A DNA stretch of 7,493 nucleotides from Methanoculleus sp. UBA77 (GTDB lineage: Archaea; Halobacteriota; Methanomicrobia; Methanomicrobiales; Methanoculleaceae): assembly GCA_002499455.1 (NCBI GenBank), contig DALN01000146.1, positions 209-7,701 of the forward strand, written 5' to 3'. Below are positions 1-5,430 of the stretch, one piece after another. The translations under genes and the position numbers were made by a program. The notes below the pieces were generated by a model. That model had not been told where the DNA came from. It was given only the letters and a program-made list of their open reading frames with translations, and did not search any database. Position 1 is the stretch's first letter. Each line of letters opens with the position of its first letter.

Positions 1-315
1 GATGAAGTGGTTTCCGCCGATGGCGGCAAGGTCCCCGTCGCCCGTGAAGACGACGACGTTGAACTCCGGCCGGGCCATCTTCACGCCTGTGGCGAACGCA
101 AGCGCACGCCCGTGGGTGGTGTGGAGCGAGTCGGTCATGATGTAGCCGGGAGCGCGGGAAGAGCACCCGATCCCGGAGACGAAGACCGTCTCGTCCCGCT
201 TCCAGCCCATCTCCTCGACCGCCGCGAGGGTGCAGTTGATGACCGTCCCGTTGCCGCACCCGGTGCAGTAGATGTGGGGCAGCCGGTCGTCCCGGAACCA
301 GTCGGGCGCGATCAT
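1..315 (-). CDS. korB: 2-oxoglutarate:ferredoxin oxidoreductase subunit beta (KorB), N-terminal part; runs off the left edge
   Basis: This is the thiamine-diphosphate-binding beta subunit of 2-oxoglutarate:ferredoxin oxidoreductase, a cytoplasmic enzyme. In methanogens it carboxylates succinyl-CoA with reduced ferredoxin to give 2-oxoglutarate. I translated 105 residues from the ATG at 315-313; the frame stays open to position 1. Visible family marks are CTGCGNG (residues 17-23; Cys17 and Cys20), GIGCSSR (48-54; Cys51) and the ThDP/Mg motif GDGD (92-95), followed by Asn102. The three cysteines match the positions that ligate the 4Fe-4S cluster in beta subunits of this superfamily. The start is fixed by a GGAGGTG ribosome binding site 5 bases upstream and by an ATGA overlap with the korA stop. 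The missing C-terminal part should be roughly two thirds of a protein of about 270-290 residues. The specificity (2-oxoglutarate rather than pyruvate or another 2-oxoacid) is inferred from the KorD-KorA context. Confidence 0.93.
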   Translation of the reverse strand, partial: MIAPDWFRDDRLPHIYCTGCGNGTVINCTLAAVEEMGWKRDETVFVSGIGCSSRAPGYIMTDSLHTTHGRALAFATGVKMARPEFNVVVFTGDGDLAAIGGNHFI

Positions 316-1412
316 CGGTGCACCTCCATGGCCCGGACGAGTTCGGCAGGGGTGTGGAGTTCGCCCCCGATCTTCGGGATCGATACGACCGGCTGGTCCA
401 CGTGGCGCTGGACCTCCCGCACCATCTGGCCCATGTTCAGTTCCGGCATCAGGAAGACCTTCGCGTTCGGGAACTCCTCGAGGGCGAACTCCGGGAACGG
501 CCAGACGAGCCGGAGCCGGAGGTGGCCGATCGAGTCGCCGGGCCGGTCGTGGAGCACCTGCTCCACCGTCCTCGACGGCGCGCCGTAGGTGACGAAGACC
601 GTCTCGGCATCGGGGTTCGTCACCTCGTAATCGGCGATCTCACGGCGGGCCGACTCGACCTTGGCGACGAGCCTGCGCACCAGTTTATCGTGCGCTTCAG
701 GGTCGGTCGTATCCGGGTAGCCCCGCTCGTCGTGGGTGAGCCCGGTCACGTGAATCGCTCTCCCCGAGCCGAAGGGCGCGAATCCGGGGACACCGTCCTC
801 GCCTGCCTCGTAGGGGAGGCTCCCTTCGGGAAGGGGTCGGGGAGGGGTGATGCCGGCCGCGTCGCGGATGGTCACCCGCTCCCGCATGTGGCCCACGATC
901 TCGTCGGCCATCAGGAACGTGGGGACCCTGAACCGGTCCGCGAGGTCGAAGGCCTTCACCGTCAGGTCGAACATCTCCTGGACGGAGTTCGGGGTGAGCG
1001 CGATGGTGCTGTAGTCGCCGTGCGACCCGAACCGGCACTGGAGCATATCCCCCTGCGCCGCCCGGGTCGGCTGGCCGGTGCTCGGCCCGCCACGCTGGAC
1101 GTTGACGATGACGCACGGCGTCTCGGTCATGGCCGCGTAGCCGATGTTCTCCATCATCAGCGAAAACCCTGGCCCGCTCGTCGCGGTCATGGACCGGACG
1201 CCGGTCCAGGCTGCGCCGATGACCGCGGCGATGCTCGCGATCTCGTCCTCCATCGAGATGAAGGTCCCGCCGGCCTTCGGGAGCCGCCGGGCCATCGTCT
1301 CGGCGATCTCGGTCGACGGCGTGATCGGGTAGCCGCCGAAGAACCGGCACCCGGCGGCGAGCGCGCCCTCCGCACAGGCGGTGTTGCCCTGCATGAACTC
1401 AACTTTGCTCAA
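312..1412 (-). CDS. korA: 2-oxoglutarate:ferredoxin oxidoreductase subunit alpha (KorA)
   Basis: The alpha subunit carries the pyrimidine-binding and C-terminal transketolase-like domains of 2-oxoglutarate:ferredoxin oxidoreductase (EC 1.2.7.3) and works with KorB, KorC and KorD. The 366 residues are close to the usual length for archaeal KorA. Motifs are GGYPITPSTE (26-35), TATSGPG (76-82), QRGGPSTGQPT (106-116), the RFGSHGDY stretch (127-134), WPFP (304-307) and PELNMGQM (323-330). These are characteristic of 2-oxoacid oxidoreductase alpha chains, and the PSTGQPT form fits the 2-oxoglutarate type. The chosen start is TTG at 1412-1410. It overlaps the korD stop as TTGA and sits 5 bases after a GGAGGTG ribosome binding site; an in-frame ATG six codons later has no such site. 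The gene is translationally coupled to korD upstream and korB downstream. The direction of catalysis (reductive, biosynthetic) is inferred from methanogen physiology. Confidence 0.95.
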   Translation of the reverse strand: MSKVEFMQGNTACAEGALAAGCRFFGGYPITPSTEIAETMARRLPKAGGTFISMEDEIASIAAVIGAAWTGVRSMTATSGPGFSLMMENIGYAAMTETPCVIVNVQRGGPSTGQPTRAAQGDMLQCRFGSHGDYSTIALTPNSVQEMFDLTVKAFDLADRFRVPTFLMADEIVGHMRERVTIRDAAGITPPRPLPEGSLPYEAGEDGVPGFAPFGSGRAIHVTGLTHDERGYPDTTDPEAHDKLVRRLVAKVESARREIADYEVTNPDAETVFVTYGAPSRTVEQVLHDRPGDSIGHLRLRLVWPFPEFALEEFPNAKVFLMPELNMGQMVREVQRHVDQPVVSIPKIGGELHTPAELVRAMEVHR

Positions 1413-1681
1413 AACTCCACCTCCACCCTGTGCGGCTCAAACGGCCTCTCCTCGACCCAGGAGATCGCCTGGTCGGGACATATCATGTGGCAGACCCCGC
1501 AGAGCATCCGCCCGTAGAGGGCCTGCAGCCTGCAGTTCGTGCACCGCTCGGGGCGGTCGAGGACCGGGGCGACGATCCCCCGGCTGTTGAGCGCCGTCCC
1601 TTCCTGAAAGATCCCGTAGGGGCAGACCAGCACGCAGAGGTTGCACCCTTTGCAGCGGCTTTCATCGATGACGAGTTTCAT
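1409..1681 (-). CDS. korD: 2-oxoglutarate:ferredoxin oxidoreductase subunit delta (KorD), ferredoxin-like
   Basis: This small iron-sulfur subunit of 90 residues passes electrons between free ferredoxin and the KorAB catalytic core. The start is the ATG at 1681-1679, beginning MKLVIDESRC. A longer in-frame reading upstream runs into fumB and is not used. The first cluster motif is canonical: Cys10, Cys13, Cys16 and Cys20 followed by Pro (CKGCNLCVLVCP). The second is unusual: CTNC (47-50), then ten residues, then CGVCHMICP (Cys61, Cys64, Cys68). That makes five cysteines instead of the normal four in C-x2-C-x2-C-x3-C-P spacing. A GGTAGGA purine stretch upstream, overlapping the fumB TAG stop, is the likely ribosome binding site. 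The gap to fumB is 11 bases and korA overlaps by 4 bases. The order korD-korA-korB is usual in methanogens, so assignment to Kor rather than Por or Vor rests on context plus KorA sequence. Confidence 0.92.
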   Translation of the reverse strand: MKLVIDESRCKGCNLCVLVCPYGIFQEGTALNSRGIVAPVLDRPERCTNCRLQALYGRMLCGVCHMICPDQAISWVEERPFEPHRVEVEF

Positions 1682-1692
1682 GAGACCGTATC

Positions 1693-2238
1693 CTACCTGA
1701 TATTGAATCGCTGGTGAAATTGTGTTTTCGCTTTCTCGTGTACTGCGCTGAAGAGATCGCCGCCGTGCGCATCGATCCCGACCGTAAGCGGCAGGTGATC
1801 GGCCTCGATGATCCAGACCGCCTCGGCCATGCCGAGGTCTTCGAAATAAACCCCTTTCAGGCTCATGCGGTCGGCGGCGAGTGCGGCGCACCCGCCCGTG
1901 AGCGCGAGGTAGACTCCCCGCCCCCGGAGCTGCTCGACCACTTCAGAGCCCATGCCGCCTTTACCGATGAGGGCGCGGACGCCTGCATCGAGGAGAAAGC
2001 CCGTGAGCGCGTTCATCCTGGCGGACGTCGTGGGGCCGGCGACGACGAGGCGGCCGTCCTGGACCACCGGGCCGCAGTGATAGACCGCCGCGCCCTTCGG
2101 CTCGAAGGGGATCCCCTCCTCGATCATCCGCATGTGGGCCTCGTCGCGGGCGGTGTAGATCGTCCCGGAGAGGGTGACCTGGTCGCCCGCACGGAGCGCG
2201 AGGACCTCGTCGCCGAGGGGTGTCGCAAGATCCGTCAC
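1693..2238 (-). CDS. fumB: Fumarate hydratase class I, beta (C-terminal) subunit
   Basis: This is the beta subunit of the two-subunit, oxygen-sensitive class I fumarase (malate to fumarate plus water, EC 4.2.1.2), homologous to the C-terminal half of single-chain class I fumarases. With the GTG start at 2238-2236 it has 181 residues, a normal length. Motifs are TARDEAH (29-35), VYHCGP (52-57), GPTTSARM (68-75), GKGGMG (92-97) and IDAHGGDLF (155-163), all in regions that form the active site with the alpha subunit. The GTG is preferred over an ATG 13 codons upstream, because the GTG forms a GTGA overlap with the fumA stop and follows GGAGGTG by 5 bases, while the upstream ATG would extend into fumA. 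The tartrate dehydratase beta subunit is a paralogous alternative, but the KOR neighbours favour fumarase. The symbol follows archaeal usage; it is not the E. coli fumB. Confidence 0.93.
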   Translation of the reverse strand: MTDLATPLGDEVLALRAGDQVTLSGTIYTARDEAHMRMIEEGIPFEPKGAAVYHCGPVVQDGRLVVAGPTTSARMNALTGFLLDAGVRALIGKGGMGSEVVEQLRGRGVYLALTGGCAALAADRMSLKGVYFEDLGMAEAVWIIEADHLPLTVGIDAHGGDLFSAVHEKAKTQFHQRFNIR

Positions 2239-3071
2239 CGGGGCACCTCCACGGTCGCCCGGCGGCAGGCCCAGCACTGGACGTTCACCGCCACCGGGAG
2301 GGATGCGGTGTGGCAGCCTGCCCGCTTCACCTTCACCGCGAGCGCGGTCGTATCCCCGCCGAGACCCATCGGCCCGATGCCGAGGGCGTTGACGGCATCG
2401 CAGAGTTCCTGCTCATAGTCGTCCATCGTATCGACCGGGAGGAGCAGGGCTTCCTTTGCGAGCGCTGCCGCCATATCAAACGTCCCGCCGATCCCGACGC
2501 CGAGGAAGACGGGTGGGCAGGGCCTTCCCCCCGCGATGAGCATCGTCTCCGCGACGAACTTCGGGATATCCTTTGCCTGCGAGGGGAGGAGCATCCCGAT
2601 CCTCGAGGCGTTCTCGGAGCCCGCGCCCTTCGGGAGGACCGTCACCATGAGGCGGTCGCCGGGGATGACATGGACCGCCGGCATCCCGGCACCGGTGTTG
2701 TCGTGGGTGTTCTCCCGGGTAAGGGGATCGACGACGTTCGGGCGGAGCGGGATGCTGGCCGTCGCCCGGCGCACTCCTTCCCGGGCCGCGTCGTTGAGGG
2801 CGGGCGTGAAGGGGATATCGGGAGGGAGGGTGAGGTAGACCACCGGCACGCCGGTATCCTGGCAGATCGGCACCTGCCGTTCCCCGGCGAGTGCGATATT
2901 CTCGAGAATATTCCTGAGTTCCCGTCGCGCAACGGTCCCTCTCTCGGCCGCCGCAGCCTTCTCGATCGCCGCGAGCACGTCGGGCGGGAGGCGGATCTCG
3001 GCCTCAGCAAGGGCCCTTTCGGTGGCGTCCGCGATGGCGGCGAGAATCGTCGAGTCTGCCGGATTCATCAT
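2235..3071 (-). CDS. fumA: Fumarate hydratase class I, alpha (N-terminal) subunit
   Basis: The alpha subunit (278 residues) binds the catalytic 4Fe-4S cluster of class I fumarase and pairs with the beta subunit encoded next. Key stretches are ICQDTG (69-74; Cys70), NTGAG (125-129), KGAGSENASR (148-157), PCPPVFLGVGIGG (184-196; Cys185), GPMGLGGDTTAL (233-244) and AGCHTASLP (251-259; Cys253). Cys70, Cys185 and Cys253 match the three cysteines that hold the cluster in this family, leaving one iron free to bind substrate. Two consecutive ATG codons (3071-3069 and 3068-3066) could start translation, and no ribosome binding site precedes them. A TATA box about 26 bases upstream suggests a leaderless message. 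This is the first gene of the fum-kor operon and supplies fumarate toward succinyl-CoA and 2-oxoglutarate. Tartrate dehydratase alpha is the main alternative and is less likely here. Confidence 0.94.
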   Translation of the reverse strand: MMNPADSTILAAIADATERALAEAEIRLPPDVLAAIEKAAAAERGTVARRELRNILENIALAGERQVPICQDTGVPVVYLTLPPDIPFTPALNDAAREGVRRATASIPLRPNVVDPLTRENTHDNTGAGMPAVHVIPGDRLMVTVLPKGAGSENASRIGMLLPSQAKDIPKFVAETMLIAGGRPCPPVFLGVGIGGTFDMAAALAKEALLLPVDTMDDYEQELCDAVNALGIGPMGLGGDTTALAVKVKRAGCHTASLPVAVNVQCWACRRATVEVPR

Positions 3072-3094
3072 TGTTTATATTGGTGGGAAGCGAC

Positions 3095-3103
3095 TATAAA
3101 AAA
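3095..3103 (-). promoter_or_regulatory. TATA box of the fumAB-korDAB operon, probable leaderless promoter
   Basis: Read on the minus strand, 3103-3095 is TTTTTTATA, a good archaeal TATA box. It is preceded by ATATAGG, where a BRE would lie. Its centre (about 3098) is 26-27 bases from 3071, the first base of the fumA ATG, so transcription should start at or within a few bases of the start codon. The bases before the ATG (ATATAAACA) hold no GGAGG-like site, which agrees with leaderless initiation. This is inferred from spacing only. Confidence 0.6.
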
Positions 3104-3111
3104 CCTATATT

Positions 3112-3141
3112 CCCGCAGGTACCGGTTCTACTGCCTGCGGG
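3112..3141. promoter_or_regulatory. Perfect 8-bp inverted repeat abutting the fumA promoter (possible operator)
   Basis: CCCGCAGG (3112-3119) and CCTGCGGG (3134-3141) form a perfect inverted repeat around 14 bases. It lies directly upstream of the BRE/TATA of fumA and downstream of the T-run that probably ends rpl10e transcription. Its position suits a binding site for a dimeric regulator of the fum-kor operon. A hairpin contributing to rpl10e termination is the alternative. No regulator can be named from the sequence. Confidence 0.4.
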
Positions 3142-3152
3142 CCGTGCCCTGG

Positions 3153-3158
3153 AAAAAA
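3153..3158 (-). terminator. T-run terminator after rpl10e
   Basis: On the minus strand there is a run of six T (3158-3153), starting 18 bases past the TAA stop of rpl10e and set in CTATC-T6-CC. Archaeal RNA polymerase commonly releases at T-runs without needing a hairpin. The next feature downstream is the fumA promoter, so termination here would keep the two units separate. Confidence 0.5.
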
Positions 3159-3175
3159 GATAGGCGGGTGCGGAT

Positions 3176-3688
3176 TTACGCTACCGGTACCTGTTTTTCA
3201 ACAATCCGCGCGGGGGTCGGGATCTTGTAGATGCCGCGCTTGAGGGAGGTCTTTGCCTTCTCGGCGTACTGCGGGCTGGTCCAGACGGAGAAGACCTTCT
3301 GTCCCTTCTCTACCCGTGCCGCGGTGCCGACGGCCTTCCCGAAGGCGAGACGCATGCCTTCCGAGACACGGTCCGCTCCTGCGCCGGTCGCCTGCTTGTT
3401 CTCACGGAGAACGTGGTGCGGGAAGGTCCGGATCTTCAGGTGATAGTTCGCCCTCCCGACCTCCTTCATGAGCTGCCTGTTGATACCGATACGGGCGGCC
3501 TCAAGGGCCGTGTGGCGTATCTGGCATGTCTCGTCGACGACGATGGAGAGCTCGACCGGGAAGTCCTGGTTGAGGTTGCCCATATCGAACTGCACGATCT
3601 TGCTGCCCGGCACGCCGCCCATATATTCTCTGCGTGTATATGCTTTCTTTGCGAGATTCCTGTACATCTTCGCTGGTTTTCGTACCAT
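3176..3688 (-). CDS. rpl10e: Large-subunit ribosomal protein L10e (uL16 family)
   Basis: This is archaeal ribosomal protein L10e, the counterpart of bacterial L16. It sits near the central protuberance of the 50S subunit and helps position tRNA. The 170 residues match the family length. Recognisable stretches are the basic N-terminus MVRKPAKMYRNLAKKAYTRREYMGGVPGSKI (1-31, described piecewise: MVRKPAKMYR, then the YTRREY segment), the RTFPHHVLRENK segment (87-98), and GADRVSEGMRLAFGKAVGTA (104-123). The ATG at 3688 is preceded by AGGAG nine bases upstream. The gene lies alone between the ABC importer operon and the fum-kor operon, each separated from it by a short gap with its own promoter-like sequence. 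No functional link to either neighbour is implied. Confidence 0.97.
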   Translation of the reverse strand: MVRKPAKMYRNLAKKAYTRREYMGGVPGSKIVQFDMGNLNQDFPVELSIVVDETCQIRHTALEAARIGINRQLMKEVGRANYHLKIRTFPHHVLRENKQATGAGADRVSEGMRLAFGKAVGTAARVEKGQKVFSVWTSPQYAEKAKTSLKRGIYKIPTPARIVEKQVPVA

Positions 3689-3720
3689 CGTTAAGAACTC
3701 CTGCCGATCTTTGAGTGCTT

Positions 3721-3726
3721 TATAAA
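3721..3726 (-). promoter_or_regulatory. Probable TATA box of rpl10e
   Basis: Minus-strand 3726-3721 is TTTATA within CATTTTATAAAG, in the 61-base gap between the ABC ATPase and rpl10e. Transcription would start near 3697-3700, close to the AGGAG site (3702-3698), giving a leader of only about 10 bases. A second A/T-rich candidate, GTTTATTAG around 3748-3740, would give a leader of about 30 bases that includes the whole ribosome binding site. I cannot decide between them. Confidence 0.45.
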
Positions 3727-3749
3727 ATGGAGATTTGGTCTAATAAACC

Positions 3750-4511
3750 TTACTGGGGGTTTTCTGTCTCGTCGATCATCCGGAGCACCCGTCGCCGGAC
3801 CTCCGCAAACCCGGCGCTGGTGCGGTCGCGTGGCCGGGACCAGGGGATCTCGACGATCTCCCGGACCGATCCCGGCCTGTGAGAGAGGACGACGATCCTG
3901 TCGGAGAGGTAGACCGCCTCGTCGACGCTGTGCGTCACAAAGACGATCGTCTTCTTCGTCTGCTCCCAGAGGGAGAGGAGCTCCTTCTGCATCCGGTTCC
4001 GGGTCTGGGCGTCCAGCGCCCCGAACGGTTCGTCCATGAGGAGGACGTCGGGGTCGTTTGCAAGAGCGCGTGCGATCGCCACACGCTGCCGCATCCCGCC
4101 GGAGAGTTCGTAGGGGTAGGCGTCCCGGAACTGGGAGAGGCCGACCATCTCGATGTAGCGGTCTGCGGTCTTCCGGCGCTCCTCCTTGCCGACGCCTTTC
4201 ATCTCGAGGCCGAAGGCGACGTTGTCGACCACCCTCCGCCAGGGGAAGAGGGAGTACTCCTGAAAGACCATCCCGCGCTTGGGGTCGGGGCCGGTGACGG
4301 CGCGGCCTTCGACGGTGACGCTCCCGGTGGTCGCCGTCTCGAGCCCCGCGATGATCCGGAGGAGCGTCGTCTTCCCGCACCCCGACGGCCCGACCAGGCA
4401 GATGAACTCCGTATCGCCGATCTCGAGGTTGACGTTCTCGAGCGCCTGCGTCACGGTGCCGTCCTCTTTCGGGAAGGCCTTGCCGAGGTTTCGTATCGAT
4501 ACGCCGCTCAT
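3750..4511 (-). CDS. ABC transporter ATP-binding protein, nitrate/sulfonate/taurine (SsuB/TauB/NrtD) class
   Basis: This cytoplasmic ATPase of 253 residues powers the importer formed with the adjacent permease. All hallmark motifs are intact: Walker A GPSGCGKTT (41-49), Q-loop glutamine 84 in FQEYSLFPWR, signature LSGGMRQR (136-143), Walker B VLLMDEP (156-162), D-loop GALD (164-167) and switch histidine 194 in VTHSVDEA. The FPWR-x-V-DNVAFGLE stretch after the Q-loop is typical of the SsuB/TauB/NrtD branch. The ATG at 4511 is chosen because GGAGGTG lies 7 bases upstream. An in-frame start 28 codons earlier would overlap the permease and adds only a serine-rich tail. The permease stop is one base away, so the two genes are coupled. 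The substrate cannot be read from the ATPase. Confidence 0.93.
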   Translation of the reverse strand: MSGVSIRNLGKAFPKEDGTVTQALENVNLEIGDTEFICLVGPSGCGKTTLLRIIAGLETATTGSVTVEGRAVTGPDPKRGMVFQEYSLFPWRRVVDNVAFGLEMKGVGKEERRKTADRYIEMVGLSQFRDAYPYELSGGMRQRVAIARALANDPDVLLMDEPFGALDAQTRNRMQKELLSLWEQTKKTIVFVTHSVDEAVYLSDRIVVLSHRPGSVREIVEIPWSRPRDRTSAGFAEVRRRVLRMIDETENPQ

Positions 4512-4512
4512 G

Positions 4513-5289
4513 TCAGGCCACCTCCCCTGCCCGCCACCGGAGGAGCTGCTTATCGACGTAGTTCCTGAAGATGCGGTCGATGAAGAGGCCGACAAAGCCG
4601 AGGATCAGCATGTAGACGACGACGTTGGGCATCTGGTGGAGGTAGTAGTTGTGCCAGAGCTGGTAGCCGAGGCCGTAACTTGAGACGCCGAACATCTCGG
4701 CGGCCACGAGACACATCCACCCGACGCCCATGGCGATCCTGATGCCGGAGACGATCCCCGGGATGGCGGCGGGAAGGGCGACGTAGCGGATCAGCTCTAA
4801 CGAGGTGTCGCAGCCGAGCACCTTGCCCGCCTCGACAAAGACCTTCGGGACGTCCCGGAACGCGGAGTAGGTCGCGGTCAGGATCGGGAAGAAGGCGCCT
4901 GCAAATATGACGAAGCCCGCCGCCTGGGTGGTGAGCCCGAACCAGATGATGGCGAACGGGATCCAGGCGAGCGGCGGGATGGGGCGGAGGATCTCGATGA
5001 TGGGGTCGAGGAGGTAGTCCGCGACCCGGAACCATCCCATCAGGATCCCGATGGGAACGCCGAGGAGGAGCGCCGCGATGAGCCCGATCCCGAAGTGTTC
5101 GAGACTGACCACCGTGTCGGCGAGGAGGGTGCCGGAGCCGAGGAGGTTGACGAATGCGCCGGCGACGTCGGTGACGCTCGGGAGGATGAAAGATCGCCCC
5201 ACTACGTATTCGGCGATGATCTGCCAGATTACCGCCGTGATGGCGAGGGCTGCAACGCCGAGTAGCCGTTTCTGTGTCTGTCGGTTCAT
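4513..5289 (-). CDS. ABC transporter permease, nitrate/sulfonate/taurine (SsuC/TauC) class
   Basis: This is an integral membrane subunit of 258 residues belonging to the BPD_transp_1 family, expected to act as a homodimer. Hydrophobic segments lie at about residues 9-29, 65-88, 105-120, 122-142, 175-198 and 221-240, giving about six membrane spans. The cytoplasmic EAA loop that contacts the ATPase is seen at 153-178 (EAGKVLGCDTSLELIRYV, then ALPAAIPGI). RPIPPLAWIPFAIIWFG (102-118) is typical of SsuC/TauC-like permeases. The ATG at 5289 has only a weak purine stretch (GGAAACAGAG) upstream. A 130-base gap with a terminator-like structure separates it from the substrate-binding protein gene, while the ATPase follows after one base. 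Confidence 0.93.
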   Translation of the reverse strand: MNRQTQKRLLGVAALAITAVIWQIIAEYVVGRSFILPSVTDVAGAFVNLLGSGTLLADTVVSLEHFGIGLIAALLLGVPIGILMGWFRVADYLLDPIIEILRPIPPLAWIPFAIIWFGLTTQAAGFVIFAGAFFPILTATYSAFRDVPKVFVEAGKVLGCDTSLELIRYVALPAAIPGIVSGIRIAMGVGWMCLVAAEMFGVSSYGLGYQLWHNYYLHQMPNVVVYMLILGFVGLFIDRIFRNYVDKQLLRWRAGEVA

Positions 5290-5398
5290 ATCTCTGTTTC
5301 CGCTGCTCGATGGTTACTGCCGGGGCGGATGCTGGCCTGCCCGCTCCGGGATCTTCTCTCCTATTTCATCGGCATGGCCGTAAATGATACTTTTGGAG

Positions 5399-5430
5399 AA
5401 AAAACGGAGAGGTCCCGGGTTATGCCCGGG
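5399..5430 (-). terminator. Hairpin plus T-run between binding-protein and permease genes (partial terminator or processing site)
   Basis: CCCGGG at 5414-5419 and again at 5425-5430 form a 6-bp stem with a 5-base loop that contains the TAA stop of the binding-protein gene. On the minus strand this is followed about 10 bases later by six T (5404-5399). No strong promoter for the permease is visible in the remaining gap to 5290, which holds only a small 4-bp hairpin (5340-5350). The simplest reading is a leaky terminator or 3'-end stabiliser that raises the amount of binding protein relative to membrane parts. This is inference. Confidence 0.45.

Noticed and set aside
318..1517. Long plus-strand open frame of 399 codons
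   Set aside because: It is antisense to korA, has a composition rich in Arg, Asp, Gly and Val typical of the reverse frame of a G/C-rich gene, and matches no family. The minus strand has clear KorA motifs.
1693..2277. Longer fumB reading from an ATG at 2277
   Set aside because: It would overlap fumA by about 40 bases and lacks a ribosome binding site. The GTG at 2238 has GGAGGTG and a GTGA overlap with the fumA stop.
3879..4568. Plus-strand open frame of 229 codons
   Set aside because: It is antisense to the ABC ATPase, whose Walker A, signature and Walker B motifs are intact on the minus strand.
3750..4595. Longer ABC ATPase with a 28-residue serine-rich N-terminal extension
   Set aside because: The extension is translated from the permease gene in another frame. 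The ATG at 4511 has a strong ribosome binding site and gives the normal family start.
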